Positions 1-14,087 of a stretch of 33,736 nt of DNA are shown piece after piece. This DNA comes from Anaeromyces robustus (taxonomy: Eukaryota > Neocallimastigomycota > Neocallimastigomycetes > Neocallimastigales > Neocallimastigaceae), in assembly GCA_002104895.1 (NCBI GenBank), contig MCFG01000545.1, forward strand, positions 1-33,736. Reading direction: 5' to 3'. Within the stretch, counting starts at the first letter, position 1. Every line of letters starts with the position of its first letter. The notes beneath the pieces were generated by a model, which was given only the letters and a program-made list of their open reading frames with translations, made no database searches and had not been told where the DNA came from. Position numbers and translations under genes: made by a program.

Positions 1-946
1 GAATAACCATCATGATGTTTTTGATTTTCTAATTGTTGATTAGAAAGCATATATTTTTTATATAAAGATGAAGGAAGTTTTACATGATTTTTTCTCAAAT
101 ATTCAATTTCATTTTCTTTTAATTCAGTTATATCGGATATAACTTGAGATTTTTTCTGTATTAAAGTTCCATCTGCAATTCTCCTTCTTGCTTCTGTACC
201 AGCTTTAATTAAATGTATCAATGAACAATAAACTATAAATAACGATATTTTAGACTGATATAAAATATATGTAATGTATAATCTTAAAGACGTTTCCTCA
301 AATATATTTTTTGTTCCTGAATTAGCGTCCAACGTACATTCGTCGGGCCATATTCTTTCAATTACTAATATTAATGCATCTTTTATTATTAACATTTATA
401 TAATATTATTTAAAGTTTTCAAATATTTATATAATATATAAGAAAAAAATATATATAATATTAAAAATATTATAATAAAAATATTAATATAAAAATTATA
501 CAAAATTTAGATTTAAAAATTAAAGAAATTTTAATTAAAATATAAAGAACATATATGAATTATATATTAATTATATAATATTTTTATTTTCAATTATTAA
601 AAAATAATTATATTATATATTATATATTATATATATAAAAGTTTTATTGATTTAATAAATAATATATTTGAATTTTCTTACCAATAACTGATTCCGTAAC
701 ATCATTCTTTTTTCTGTTAGAAATTCTAGAAATAATATATTTTTCAGGATTACCACATCTTTTAATACATTCTTTTAATTCGTTTATATTTTCATCACAT
801 ACATCTACAATTCTTGTTCCACTTGTATTATTCTTTTCATGAAATCTTTGTCTATAATCATGTTTCTGTGAAAAGCTTATTGATTTAAATAAGCCAGAAG
901 GAAACTGAGGTTTTTGAAAAGGTGGAATGTGATTTATTTTTGGCAT
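1..946 (-). CDS. cyclin-like protein, 5' part (runs off left edge)
   Basis: Two exons are visible. Exon 1 is 946-682, starting at ATG 946 and ending with donor G|GTAAGA. Exon 2 runs from 379 to the window edge after acceptor AAAAG. The phase-1 junction makes a GAT codon and keeps the frame open for about 214 residues. The first ~55 residues are basic and look disordered. Residues ~85-150 contain a helical stretch with WPDE, then SLRLYITYILYQSKIS, then CSLIHLIKAG. This spacing resembles the first helices of fungal G1/Pho85-type cyclin boxes (pattern LR-x-aromatic-I, RS-x-x-S, AL-x-x-LI). Fungal cyclins of that class bind and direct a cyclin-dependent kinase. The identification rests on remembered pattern similarity only and the C-terminal half is missing. 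The gene model is firmer than the family name. Confidence 0.55.
380..681 (-). other. intron of the cyclin-like gene
   Basis: 302-bp intron with donor GTAAGAAAAT and acceptor AATAAAAG. It is more than 85% A+T with no coding signal. The AAG acceptor is one of several in this window. Confidence 0.6.
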
Positions 947-1684
947 AGAAATAATTTTCTTCTCTTTTAATTTAAAAGCTGTTTTTTTTTTTTTAGAATT
1001 TACTTAAAAAAAAAGGTTAAAAAAAAAATACATATATAATAATTAAATAATGTTTATTTAAAGCTATTTTCATTTAATTAAACATTAAAATACATTTTTT
1101 ATATAAAGTTAAATATTATACTGTATAATATTTAAATTGATAATTTGAATATTAGCATATCAAATATATATTTATATGCAAATAAATTAATTATTATTAT
1201 TACTATTACTATTATTATAATTATTAGTATCTAGAAATAATATATATTATAAAGAAATAAATATTTATTAATAAATAATATATATATTTTATCAAAAAAA
1301 AAACTGATAAAAATGTTTGCAAAATTGTTATTGTTAAGTAAAAAAGAAAAGAAAAAAAAAGATAATCAATTATTTACTTTTATTCTAATATAAGAGTAAA
1401 TAAATTAATATATTCTAAATATATTTTTTCTACGTATTAAATATTAAAAAGTAAAAAAAAAAAAAAAAAAATTATAAAAAATATATTTTACAATAAAGAA
1501 AAACGATATTTAAATAAAAATAAAATAAAATATGTATATATATAATTATGGAAAAAGATAAGTTATTACATTTAGTTCAATAATAAAATATTTTTATAAT
1601 GGTTAATTATTACAAAAGTATAATTAACAACAAAAGATAATTGTAATTAAATATTATCAAAAAGTTATTTCATTAAAAAAATGT

Positions 1685-1780
1685 TAAGTAATATAATGAA
1701 ACTATCTTTTTAATAATGTTATTGAATTAAATGAAATAATTTCTAAGTAATATAATGAAACTATCTTTTTTAACAATGTT
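1685..1780. repeat. direct repeat, two ~36-bp copies
   Basis: A unit beginning TAAGTAATATAATGAAACT occurs at about 1685-1720 and again at about 1744-1780, differing by one inserted T and one substitution. The copies are offset by 59-60 bp. It looks like a local duplication; no function is apparent. Confidence 0.7.
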
Positions 1781-3317
1781 AATTAATTAAAGAAAAATAT
1801 AAGATAATATATAATATATAATATATCAAGTTAAAATTAAATTTCATTATTTTTCATATAAACTATTTTATTCTTTATAGCTTTTTTTGTTAATAAAAAA
1901 AAAATTTTTTTTTTCATATTCCTTTTTTTTTTTTTTTTTTTTAAATTATAGTTTATTTAATTTTTACAATATTAATTATATATTAATATATGATTAATTT
2001 AATAAATATAATTAATTTAATATTTATTTATTTAAATTTTAGTAATTCATTCATTTATTATTAAATATTTATTTATTTATTTATTTATTTATTAATTTAT
2101 CTATTTATTAATTTATGAATTTATTATTTATTTATTTATTTATCTATTTATTTACTTATTTATCTATTTATCTAATATTTATTAAAAACAGATATATTAA
2201 CAATTATATTATTAAAATTTTTTAATTTACATAAAAATATATAAAATATAGAATATATTTATAATATATGTTAATTATTTATAAAATTATATTATAAATA
2301 TATTAAAATAATTTAATATTAAATATTAAATATATTTTATATATTAAATAATTAATTTATTATTAAATCCTTGTTTTATTTTTTTTTTTTTTTTTTGTTT
2401 TTTTTTGTTTTTTAAAATTGCAATAAAAAAATTTGTGTTAAAGAAAAAAAAAACCAAACACAAAAAAAATTATAAATTTCATAAATAAATGAAAAAATGA
2501 AAAAATAAAAAAAAGAGTTTATTAATTATAATAAAAAAGGAAATAAAAAAAAAGGCAGTAAAAAATAGCATATTTTTAATAAAATTTAAGTAATAAAAAC
2601 ATAAAACTTTTTATTTTATATTTTATATATTTTATATTTTATATATATGTATATCTATATTACACACACAACTATATATATAACTACTATATATAACTAT
2701 ATAAATATTATATTCTTATTTTTCTGTATCCCTAAAATTGATAATCAATAAAAAGAAGCTTATCATTTCTTTATTAGTAATACTTTTTATTATTAATTAA
2801 TTAATTAATTAATTAAATTACATTTTATCATAACTTTCTTATTCATTTATTCATTATATAATAAATTCATTACTATTACTATTTACATTACCAATACTAC
2901 ATTCCTACATTCTATATTCATTTACTTAATTTACTTATTATTGACTTATTAATATATTGTTTTACTCAGTCATTTATTTATATATCTATTTATATATCTA
3001 TTTATTTATGTATTTTATTTTATTCATTACATATTATTAAAGCATAAAAAAAAAAAAAAAAAAAATTGATGATAAACTACTACATATATATATTAAAAAA
3101 AGACTTAATAAGAAAAATTATTCGTATATTCTTTTTTTTATTTTTTATTAAATCTTTTCAGTAAATATTCTTTTTTAGTTTATTCACGTGATATAAGTTT
3201 ACTGTCACTTTTTTAAAAAAATAAAATTTTTTAAATTAAATATTTACCCCAATAAAACTTCAAATATTATAATTTTATTATTATTTATTTATTTATTTAT
3301 TAATTAATTATTTATTT

Positions 3318-3349
<32 letters not shown>

Positions 3350-3935
3350 TTAAAATATTAATATATATATTAAATTAAATTAACAAAAAATATTACCCAA
3401 ATTTTTATAATATATATATAATATATATTGTATATATTGTTATATATAATTATATAATATAAAAAAAAATGATCTTAAATTATTTAATGGCAGTTAAGTA
3501 ATTTTTACATAATTTAGGCAGTACAGGAAAAATATTCAATAAATCATATTTAATCTTTATTAATTAATTAATACATATTAATTTAATTTAAAATACATAA
3601 AAATATATATTGTAATATATAATAATATATTAATAATATATTATTTAATATATAAGACTTAATTATTTATATATTAATCTAATTATTCAATATATTTATG
3701 TTTAACTACGGCAGTTATTTAAAAACTAGAATAAAATTCTTTAACTTTATTTATTTTAAAATTATACGTTTAAAAAAAATAAATAAAAGCTATAAAATAC
3801 TATAAAAATTTAATCTGGTAATCACGAATAAAATTATTTTTTTATGTATTTATTTATTTAATTATTAATTATTTATTATTTATTTATTATTTATTATTAA
3901 TTATTGATATTAATTATTATTTAATTAAATTATCT

Positions 3936-4184
<249 letters not shown>

Positions 4185-5181
4185 AATTAATTAATTTTTT
4201 AATCAAATTTTTTAATCAAATTTTCCCATTTGAAAGGTGTAATAATATTATTTGAATAAAAATAATAATATTCAATGAATAGAGAATGGTCTATTATTAT
4301 TATCATTCGTAATTAGAGACTTTTATTTTATTTTATAAATTAAAATAATTAAAAAAAATTCAAAAATTTACTCTTTGTATATATAATATAGAAATTTCAA
4401 ACCGTAATTTATTTATTTGTTTGATTTATTCTTGTACTTTATAAAGTCTATCATAAGATATGATATATATATAGTATTTGAAACAAAGAAAAACACTAAA
4501 ATTGGAATAATTTTATGTATATATATATATATATATATTTTCAGTCAGTTACATTATTACTGTTATTAAATTTTAATACTTATCACATGTATTCAAAATT
4601 ACTATGTAACATTCTATCATAAAAATATGTAAAGCAAGAATTTTACTTAGTTTTTTTATAATTTAAATTAAGATAATTTAATAAATATTCACATTCTTTT
4701 TTTTTTTTTTTTTTTTTTCCTTAAAGAATTTCTTATAACGAATTTAAAATAAAAATAAAAAAAAAAAAAGAATATATAAAATGATTAATATATATACTTT
4801 AATAAAAAAAAAATAATTTATAAATGATAATAATTAATATATTTATTAATTGCTTTATTCCTATTAATTATTAAAAATGCTTATTGCATTGATTTGATAT
4901 GTATTTCAAAATTACTGGGTATGATGTAGTTAGATAATGCATAGTCTATTTGATATTAGCTTATATATATATATATATATATTGATTTTAAATTGCTATA
5001 TCAATATCAGTTATTATTTATATATTATTTTATTTATTATGTATTTATTTATATACAAGTTTATAAAAAAATATATATATAAACTATTTTGGCCTCTCTT
5101 TCTCGGTTTTTTTTTTTTTTTTTGAAACTAACAATTAACAATATATATATATTATAAAAAAATAAAAATAAAAATTTTTTC

Positions 5182-5333
5182 TTAAAATATTTTATAAATT
5201 AACATATTTTTTATATATATTATTATATATTATGATTATACTTTTCATAATAATATTAAAATATTTTATAAATTGACATATTTTTATATATATTATTATT
5301 TATTATTATACTTTTCATAATAATATTAAAACT
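5182..5333. repeat. imperfect tandem duplication, ~80-bp unit
   Basis: A unit running from TTAAAATATTTTATAAATT through TATACTTTTCATAATAATA is present twice in a row. The second copy lacks a few AT dinucleotides and has a TTAACA to TTGACA change. It lies 3' of the LRR/CBM18 gene. Confidence 0.65.
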
Positions 5334-5804
5334 TTTATTATTAAAAAAAAAAAAAAAAAAACTCTTAAACTATATAAATTAAAATAATTATGTTATATAA
5401 AATGAAATATAAATTAATATTGTAATAATAATAATTATTACAATAATAAAATTAAGATAGTAATAATAATTACTATAATATCATTATTAATACTTTATGA
5501 TAATCATTGAACTTTTTAAATCAGTAATTATAATATATTATCTATTAATCAAATGATATACAAAAAAATAATAATAATATTTATAATTATGTAATTATTA
5601 TATAATTCTATAATATATTAATAAAATAAATGTAATTTCATTATTTATTCTATTATATATATTTCATTTTGTATATATTATAATATTTGAATAAAATATA
5701 GGAAAAAAAAAAAAAAAGTTATCATTTTTTTTAGAAAGGAATTAGTTTTACTAAAAAAAAAAAAAAAAATGAATATTTTCATTTGTTGTCAACTCTTTTC
5801 TCTT

Positions 5805-7833
5805 TTACTCCTTTACTCTTATTTTTATTACATTTTTTTTAACTTTCTTGTAAAGTACTTTTTTCACCTTCTTTGTTTTTGGAACTTTAATATCTTTTTT
5901 TGTTTTATATACTTTTTTATTATCAATTACCTTAGTAATTACTTGTTGTTTATTTTCAATATCTTTATTTTCTGAAACTTTAGATGAATGAACAATATTA
6001 TTTTTTTGTTTTAAAGTACTTGGTGATTGATTTGTTGGAATTATTTTTTTCGTGGTTGTTGTTGTTGTGGTGGTGGTGGTGGTAGTTTTTATTGTTTCTA
6101 TAATTGTATTAGATAATTTCTTATTTGCTTTACTTTTATCATTTCCATTACTACTACTTTCCATTAAATTATTAATTAATTTTTTCTCTTCCATAGAACA
6201 TTTACCAAATTCTTTTTGACAACCTAAATCACAATAATTTTTTCCTTTACCACACCATCCATATTTACTACAACATTCATTATTAGAACACTTACCATAA
6301 CCTTCACCACATCTTCTTGAAAATTCTGGTAAAGATGTTGAATTAGTATTTGAATCAATAACTTCTGGAGATGTAATGGTTTCCTTATTATTGGTTATAT
6401 TTATATTTGTTTCATTTACTATAGATTCAGAAGAGGTCGCTTTAATTGTTTCAACAATAGTAGGAGTTTTTGTTTTGGTTACCTTATCGGAAGTTATTAT
6501 TTCCAATTTACTAGTTGGTTCTACTGTGGTTGACGTAGTGGTTGATGTAGTGATTTGTTTTAATGATGATGGTAATGATGTTGTTGTTGTTGTTGCTGTT
6601 GTTGTGGTTGGTATTAATATAGTTGATGTAGTGGTTGTTGATGTAGTGATTTGTTTTAATGATATTGGTTTTAATATGGTTGTTGTTGTTGTTATTATAG
6701 TAGTAGTTGTAGTTGTTGGATTTAATGTTGTTGATGTCGTAGTAGTTATTGGATTTAATGTTGTTGATGTCGTAGTAGTTATTGGATTTAATGTTGTTGA
6801 TGTTGTAGTAGTTGTTGGGTTTAATGATGTTGATTTAGTAGTACTTGTTGGATTTAATGTAGTTGTTGTTGTTGTTGAAGTTGTTGGATTTAATGTTGTT
6901 GTTGTTGTTGAAGTTGTTGGATTTAATGTTGTTGTTGTTGTTGAAGTTGTTGGATTTAATGTTGTTGTTGTTGTTGAAGTTGTTGGATTTAATGCTGTTG
7001 TTGTTGTTGAAGTTGTTGGATTTAATGTTATTGATGTTGTAGTAGTTGTTGGATTTAATGTTGTTGATATAGTAGCAGTTGTTGTAATTGTTGTAGTTGT
7101 TGTTGTTGAAGTTATTAATACTGTTGTTTCAATTGCTTCTGATGTAACTAAAGGAATAATAGATTCTAAAACTATTGGTGAACTTTGTACTGCATTAGTA
7201 TCTGATATTATGGTAGATGGAGTAACTTCAGGAATAGAAATGCATTTACCAAAATCAGCTTGGCATCCCCTTTCAAGAGAACAAAAATCATTACTATCAC
7301 CACATATTCCATTTGCATTACAACATTGACCAGTAGGACAAATACCAAATCCAGGTCCACATCTACCATCTTTACTTAATTGAGTAGTATTAGTACATTT
7401 AGGAACATTTCCCTTACAAAGAATTTCATCTTCAGTATAGCATAATTGTGTATTTTCATAAGAGCAATTCATTATATAATTACTATTAATAATTTCTCCT
7501 TGAAGATTCTCATTATTATTTAAATATCTATTAAAAAAAATAAATTATAATAAAATAATTATTATAAACATTAATACATATACATATATATACATTAATT
7601 TTAATAATTATAAAAATATTTAATATGATATTTTAATTTTTTTTTTCCTTTTACTTTATAAAAAATAATTATTAATCTTCATATTGTTGATAATAGTTTT
7701 AAATTAATAAAAAAATAATCCTTACAAAACAGAGAGACTTTGTAAATTTTTGAGAGAATCTGGTATAATACCACTTAGATTATTATAACTTAAATTTCTA
7801 TAATAATAATATAATAATTTAAATTACATTAAT

Positions 7834-7887
<54 letters not shown>

Positions 7888-9784
7888 TATCTTTTATATT
7901 ATATTATTAATATTTACAATGAAGTTAAATATGCTAGTTGACCTAATGAATCAGGAATATTACCAGAAAAATTATTCATTTGTAAATAACTATATATTAA
8001 TAATTATAAAAAATATTATAAAAAAATATTTAGTAACCTATAATTTTTATATAAATTCTATATAAGTATATATATATATATATATATTTATTTATATTTA
8101 ATGATTGATTAATTACATAGCAAATACTTTATCTAATTTTGATAATGAATCACCAATAAATCCAGATAATTGATTACCACTTAAATCTCTATAAATAAAA
8201 TAATTATAAATATATTTTTTTATTAATATATTTCCTTTATCTCTTTTTTTTTTTCTTTTTATAAAAAAAAAATAATAATAATAATAACACATAATTAAAA
8301 ATGTAAAGAAAATAATACACTTAATATTTTATACATACATGCTTCCAAGGTTTTTTAAATTTTCAATAGTTGAAGGAATTTCACCACTTAAATTATTATT
8401 TGCTAAAGATAAAAATTCTAATGATTTCATATTACCAATATATGATGGAATATTACCAGATAATTTATTATTTCCTAAAGATCTATTATTAATATTATTA
8501 TTAATTAATTAAAAATTTATAAATATTAATAATAAATTAAATATTTATTAATACCATTAATATAAAATATATATTTTACAGAAAAAAAAATTATTATATA
8601 TTTACAAAATTAAAAGATTTGGTAAAGCTGAAAGAGTTTCTGGTATTTCACCACTAATTTCATTATATGGAAGTTCCCTAAATATTTATATATAATTTAT
8701 ATATATATTAACAAAAAAATAAATTAAATTTTGAGATCATAAACTAAATTAAACTTTCAGATATATTAAAAAAAATTAATTTTTGTTTTATTACAATTCT
8801 ATAAGATTATTTAATTGACTCATATCTGGTAATTGTCCAGTTAAATGATTATTACTTAAATTTCTATATTAAGAAAAAATGTATATATAAGGAAGAATTA
8901 TTATTAATTTTAATTAAAAAAATTAAATAATCTATCTACTATATAAAATTATTTGATATATATTATTTTTAATTTAAAAAAAATAAAAAAAAATAATAAT
9001 TATAATAATAATAAATAAATATATATAAAAAATAATTTTTTAATTAAATATTTTATGAATTACTCTTTATATTATATACTTACATATATTTAATGTTATA
9101 TAAATTATTAATTGTAGCTGGAATTTCACCTGTAATTCCACAATTTTCAATGTTCCTTAATTTTATAAAATAATATATAAATTAAAATATTTATATTAGA
9201 TACTTTTATATCTATATTTAATTTAATTTTTATTTTTTAATAAAAATTCTTACAATTCTTCAAGATTAATTAATGTATCTATATTAGATGGAAGTTGGCC
9301 ATTAATTTCAACAGATTCTAATTCACTAAAATAATATAATTAAATATATACATATATATATAATATATATAAGTTTTAAAAAACTTATATTTCTTTTTTT
9401 TTTAATTTATAACATAATTATTAAATATTTATTACATTGAACGAAGATTTTCTAAAGATAAGATATAATTTAAATTTTCTTGTGACATTGAACCTTCATT
9501 AATAGCACTTTATATAATCATAATTTTTTGATATTATTATAAATTGTATGAATATATAATTATATATATATATATATTTATTTATTTATTTATATATTCA
9601 TATTTTTCACTTTTATTACTTACATTGACAATACTCTATCTTCAACATCACAACGAACTGAAACATTTCTTGAAAAATCTTTCACAAAATTTTGAACATT
9701 ATCACATTCTGTTTCAGCATGAGTAACTGAAATACATAATACTAATGTTTGAAATATTATTGAATTTAAATATCTTATTTTCAT
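5805..9784 (-). CDS. secreted leucine-rich-repeat protein with two CBM18 chitin-binding modules
   Basis: Eleven exons on the minus strand: 9784-9624, 9507-9436, 9325-9254, 9155-9084, 8863-8795, 8677-8606, 8482-8339, 8188-8117, 7989-7918, 7797-7726 and 7527-5805. They sum to 2601 nt, giving 866 residues. All introns are phase 2 and 98-220 bp. Residues 1-23 are a signal peptide (MKIRYLNS start, hydrophobic core, then THA). Residues ~54-310 are plant-type LRRs of the form LxLxxNxLSGxIPxxL, mostly one per 72-bp exon (exon 7 carries two, exon 5 is 69 bp). CBM18 modules lie at ~349-388 and ~699-736, each with eight cysteines and the CCxxxGxCG core. Between them is a ~260-residue Thr-rich linker, probably O-glycosylated. 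The tail is Lys-rich, with no GPI-type hydrophobic end. CBM18 binds chitin, so a role at or on a fungal cell wall is inferred. An upstream in-frame ATG at 9805 exists, but the 9784 start gives the better signal peptide. Confidence 0.88.
6709..7075. repeat. coding minisatellite of the Thr-rich linker
   Basis: About ten head-to-tail units of 33-36 bp, encoding on the minus strand variants of LNPTTSTTTTT. Central units (about 6860-7020) are nearly identical at DNA level and flanking ones are diverged, a pattern expected of slippage or unequal exchange. Number-of-repeat differences between strains would lengthen or shorten the linker without changing frame. Confidence 0.85.
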
Positions 9785-10152
9785 TTTTCTTATCTTATTG
9801 TACAACTTAAATAATATATATATTTATGTTTTTTTTTGTAACTTTACAACAGTAATATATTTATATAATTATCCATCAATAAATATAAATTAGAAAAAAA
9901 GAAAAGATAAAAAAAATAAAAAAAAAATAAAAATTTTTTAATATTTATATATAAAAAAAATTAATATATCTGTATATTATATATATTATTATATATTATT
10001 GTTATTATTGAAATGAAATGTTAAAAAAATATATACATACACATTATTTATATTATCTATTATATATATTTTTCTTGATATTAAATAAATTTAATTAACT
10101 AAAAAAGTTACCTATTTTGTTAATTATTAAAACTTTTTTTTTTTTTTTTTAT

Positions 10153-10190
<38 letters not shown>

Positions 10191-12450
10191 TTAATTTTTT
10201 ATATCGTATTATTTAAAAATTTATACAATGTATTAATTTATAAAAATAATTTAAATAATATTATACATTAAAATTAAAAAGTTTAAAAAAAAAAAAATAA
10301 GGATTTAAAAATTTGTGTTACATGTTAATATATAATTCTTCCTTAAAACTTAAAAAAAAAAAGCAATGTATAGATAACTTTTAATTTTTATTAATGCTAT
10401 TATTTTTAATTAACAAAATATATATTTTCATTTACCATAATATATTATATTATTATATCTACACTAATAATTTAATTAATAATTTACATTATCTCCATTG
10501 AATAATTTTTTTTTTTCATAATTTTTATAATACATTATTAAAAAAACTTTATATAGAAAATATTTACCATACATAGTGATATTATATAATCTTAGATAAC
10601 AACTTTTTGATATATTATATATTAATATTATTTTTAATTTAAAAAATTTTTACTTTGGAATATATATGAATTATAAGGTTATAAGGAGTAAGGAGTAAAA
10701 GAAAAAAAAATTTATAATACAAATATTAAAATATAAAATAGTTTAAAGTGTACAAAGTCAACTTCTATATAAATTCATTGTATTATTAATATTTTTTTAA
10801 ATTAATTTGGTTAAATTAAATCTTTATAAATATATATCTTTTTCTTTTTTTTTTTTATAAAATTTTCTTTCTTATATATAAATGAAAATTATAATCCATA
10901 CTTTTTGAAAAATTATAATATCAATATCATTACAAATAATTTTTATTTTTATTATTTATTATTTATTTGTTTAATTATTATTTTTTCAAAATAAATTATT
11001 ATAATATTCCCATTTTAGTATTAGTTTAAGGTTTTTTAAATTTATACAGTTCTAATATAAAGATAGATTTGATTTATAAATTTCTCGATATCAAAAAAAA
11101 GATTTTTTTCTTTGACATTTATATATATATAATTAAAAAAGTTTATTTTTTTTTTTTTTTTTTTGCTTAAATAATGTAATAATAGTAAATGAATTTTATA
11201 TCAATAAAATAAAATATAATAAATAAAATAATAAAAAAAAAATGTGTAAAAAAGCATATCTAGTAATAAAAAAAAAAAAAAAAAAGATCCAAAAATTTTT
11301 TACATTAATATTTTTTTAATTTGTATATTTTATTAATAAATTTTAGATAAACGGTAAGATTAATGGAAATATATTAAACTTTAAATAATTTTTAAAATTA
11401 TTAGAAAAAGTTAAGAGTTATTATTATTGATATTAATAATAAAAAAAGTAAAGATGAAATAATGAATGATGTATCTCTTTATATTGTCATTAAATTTATT
11501 TTATTTTAAACATTATATATTAATGATCTTATTATAATTTTTTTTATTATTCAATAATTAATCTAATCCTTTAATGAAAATCTTTTACATGTGAAAATTA
11601 ATTATTATTATTATTATTATGGCCAATCCATTAATTAAAATAAGAAAAAAGAAATTTAATTAATTATTAATTTCATTCTTATTACCATATTAAGATATTA
11701 TTTTGTTTATATTTTTGTTTTTCTTTTTTTTTTACTATACAGAAAAAAAACTGCATAAATTTCCAACAGATATAGATAGTGAAAATATCGGTAATGAATA
11801 AAATTTAAGCTAATAATAATTTTGTTTTGTTTTTATTTTATTTTGTTTTTTTTTCATGTATGACCTTAAATATAAAATAAATAAAATAAGTTACTCAATA
11901 AACAAAAAAAGAAATAAAAAAAGAAATTTATTTCATTTTTAGTAAAAATATTTTTTAGTACAAATAATAAATAATAATAAATAATAATTAATAATAAATA
12001 ATAATATAATATTAAACAAGTAATAACAAAATAGTTAATAATAATTAAAATATTAACTTTTTAATACATTATACTTAATGTAAGTTAATGTATAACGTAT
12101 TAAAAAATTATTAAAATTCTTTACAATCATTTTAACGAAAGTAAATAAATAAAATAAAATAAACTTTAAAGAAAATAAAAAAAAAATAATTATTTTATAT
12201 TTTAAAGTTTACAAATCTTATTAAGTTTTCAAAGATTTTTTTTTTGTCGAGGTTTTTTTTTTTTTTTTTTTTTATTTTATTTATTTATTTATTTATTTTT
12301 ACACATGTAAAAATAATAATATTTAATAATTATAATTATATAGTAATATTTTATATTTTATTATTTATTTAATAATAATATTTATTACTATTCATTATAG
12401 ATTATTAATTATTATTTTTCTATAATAGTATTTATTATAATACTATATGA

Positions 12451-12484
<34 letters not shown>

Positions 12485-12572
12485 AAGAAAAGCATTAATT
12501 ATAATAATTAAAAAATATTCTTTTTATTGTCACTTTCAAAACATATTTTAATAATATTAATAATATTTAACG
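9785..12572. other. 2.8-kb spacer between divergent LRR/CBM18 and ARMH3 genes
   Basis: No convincing gene was found. It must contain both promoters. It is A+T-rich with long homopolymers, including a T-run then A-run near 10135-10188 that could pair, poly-T near 11145-11164 and 12252-12273, and poly-A near 12455-12482. A short direct repeat AAGGAGTAAGGAGTAA lies near 10680. One exon-like patch near 11751-11791 is discussed under rejected items. Confidence 0.65.
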
Positions 12573-14045
12573 ATGGCTCTTTCATTAAGAATTCAAACAA
12601 ATAAATACAGAGAGTTTAAAACAAAATTTATTTATTATATTGATGAGTTTTTCCAAGTATAATGGTTTTGGTTTTTATTTAATATATTTATAAGAAAAAA
12701 AATGAATAAAGAAAAATAAAAAAAATAAGATATTTATTAAAAAATAAAAGTAAAGAATAAATGTATTAATATAAAATTATACTATATCTATATTTTTAAA
12801 TAATTACAAAGGGAAATGACCCATCAAAAAATATAGAAAATTTCTGGGATGAGTTTTTTCTTTATAATGTAAATATTAAATATATTGATGAAAAATTTAG
12901 TAACTTATCAAATGATTCTATTATACAACTCAAGGTAAAAATAAAATATTAGAAATAATACAAGAAAAAGAAAGAAAAAGAAAGAATATATATTAATTGT
13001 AAAATAATATTAAGCTTATATAGTTAAAAAATAAACTTCAAAACTAGATAGTTCAGAAATGTTTTATTAAAGTAATAATCCTAATAATAACTAATATTTA
13101 TTATTCGTTGTTATTATTTATTCATTTTAAAATATATAGGATACATTTATATTAATTTTGGAATATTCAATAATAATATTAAGAAATTCAATAAAAAATA
13201 AAAAAAAGCAAGAGGAGAATACTATACATGTAAATAAACATATATAAAGAAAAAAAAAAAAAAAAAGTAAACATAAAATTTTTAGACAAAAAGAAAAAAA
13301 AGAAAAAAAAAATAACAATAATACCATCTTTAATATATTATTATAGGATAGTCAAACAAATGTTTCCAAAATTAGACAATCAAATGCTTTAGATGTTCGT
13401 ATATTTTATATATAAATAATATTATTGATATATAATAATCAAATTAATATAAATATATATCATGAAATATATCCCCAATATATTATAATATATATTTAAT
13501 TAAAATAAATTAAAATTAGATTGTATATTCAATATTAAAAGATATATTAAATTCTAAGAGAAATGATAAAAGAATTGTAGAACTATTAATTAATAAAGAA
13601 AATGCTGAAATGATGAAGGTAAATTGTTTATTTTCAATAATCTTCAATATCTAAGATAATAATTAATGTAATGGAATATATATTTATATATATATAATTA
13701 TTATTATTTTTTAATATTTTATATATATATGTATTCTAGAAATTAATAGAATCTCTCAAATTAATACTGAAAAGTGATGTTCATGGTAATATTGTTGGAA
13801 AAATAAAATTATACTAATAATAATGATGATGATCAAATATATATATATACAACAATTATTCCTAATATATAATAATTTTTTTTTAAAAAAAATATTATAT
13901 AGAAGTAATAAAAGCAAAAGTATTAAGAATTATTATACTACTAATAACCGAACATGAAGACAATGTAATAATTCATAATTATTTTATTCAACATTTTTTG
14001 GATACGGAAACATATTCAATATTAGTTAAAGTAATATTATATCTA

Positions 14046-14087
<42 letters not shown>

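Noticed and set aside
6376-7329. 317-residue open frame, Val-rich, antisense to the CBM18 gene
   Set aside because: It is the reverse reading of the Thr/Asn/Pro repeat (ACT/ACA read as GTT/GTA). The opposite strand has signal peptide, LRR and CBM18 signatures joined by splicing.
11741-11792. Exon-like patch: pyrimidine-rich acceptor CTATACAG, 15 sense codons (KKLHKFPTDIDSENI), then G|GTAATG
   Set aside because: No upstream exon with a start codon and usable donor, and no downstream partner, could be found. A single isolated exon is not enough.
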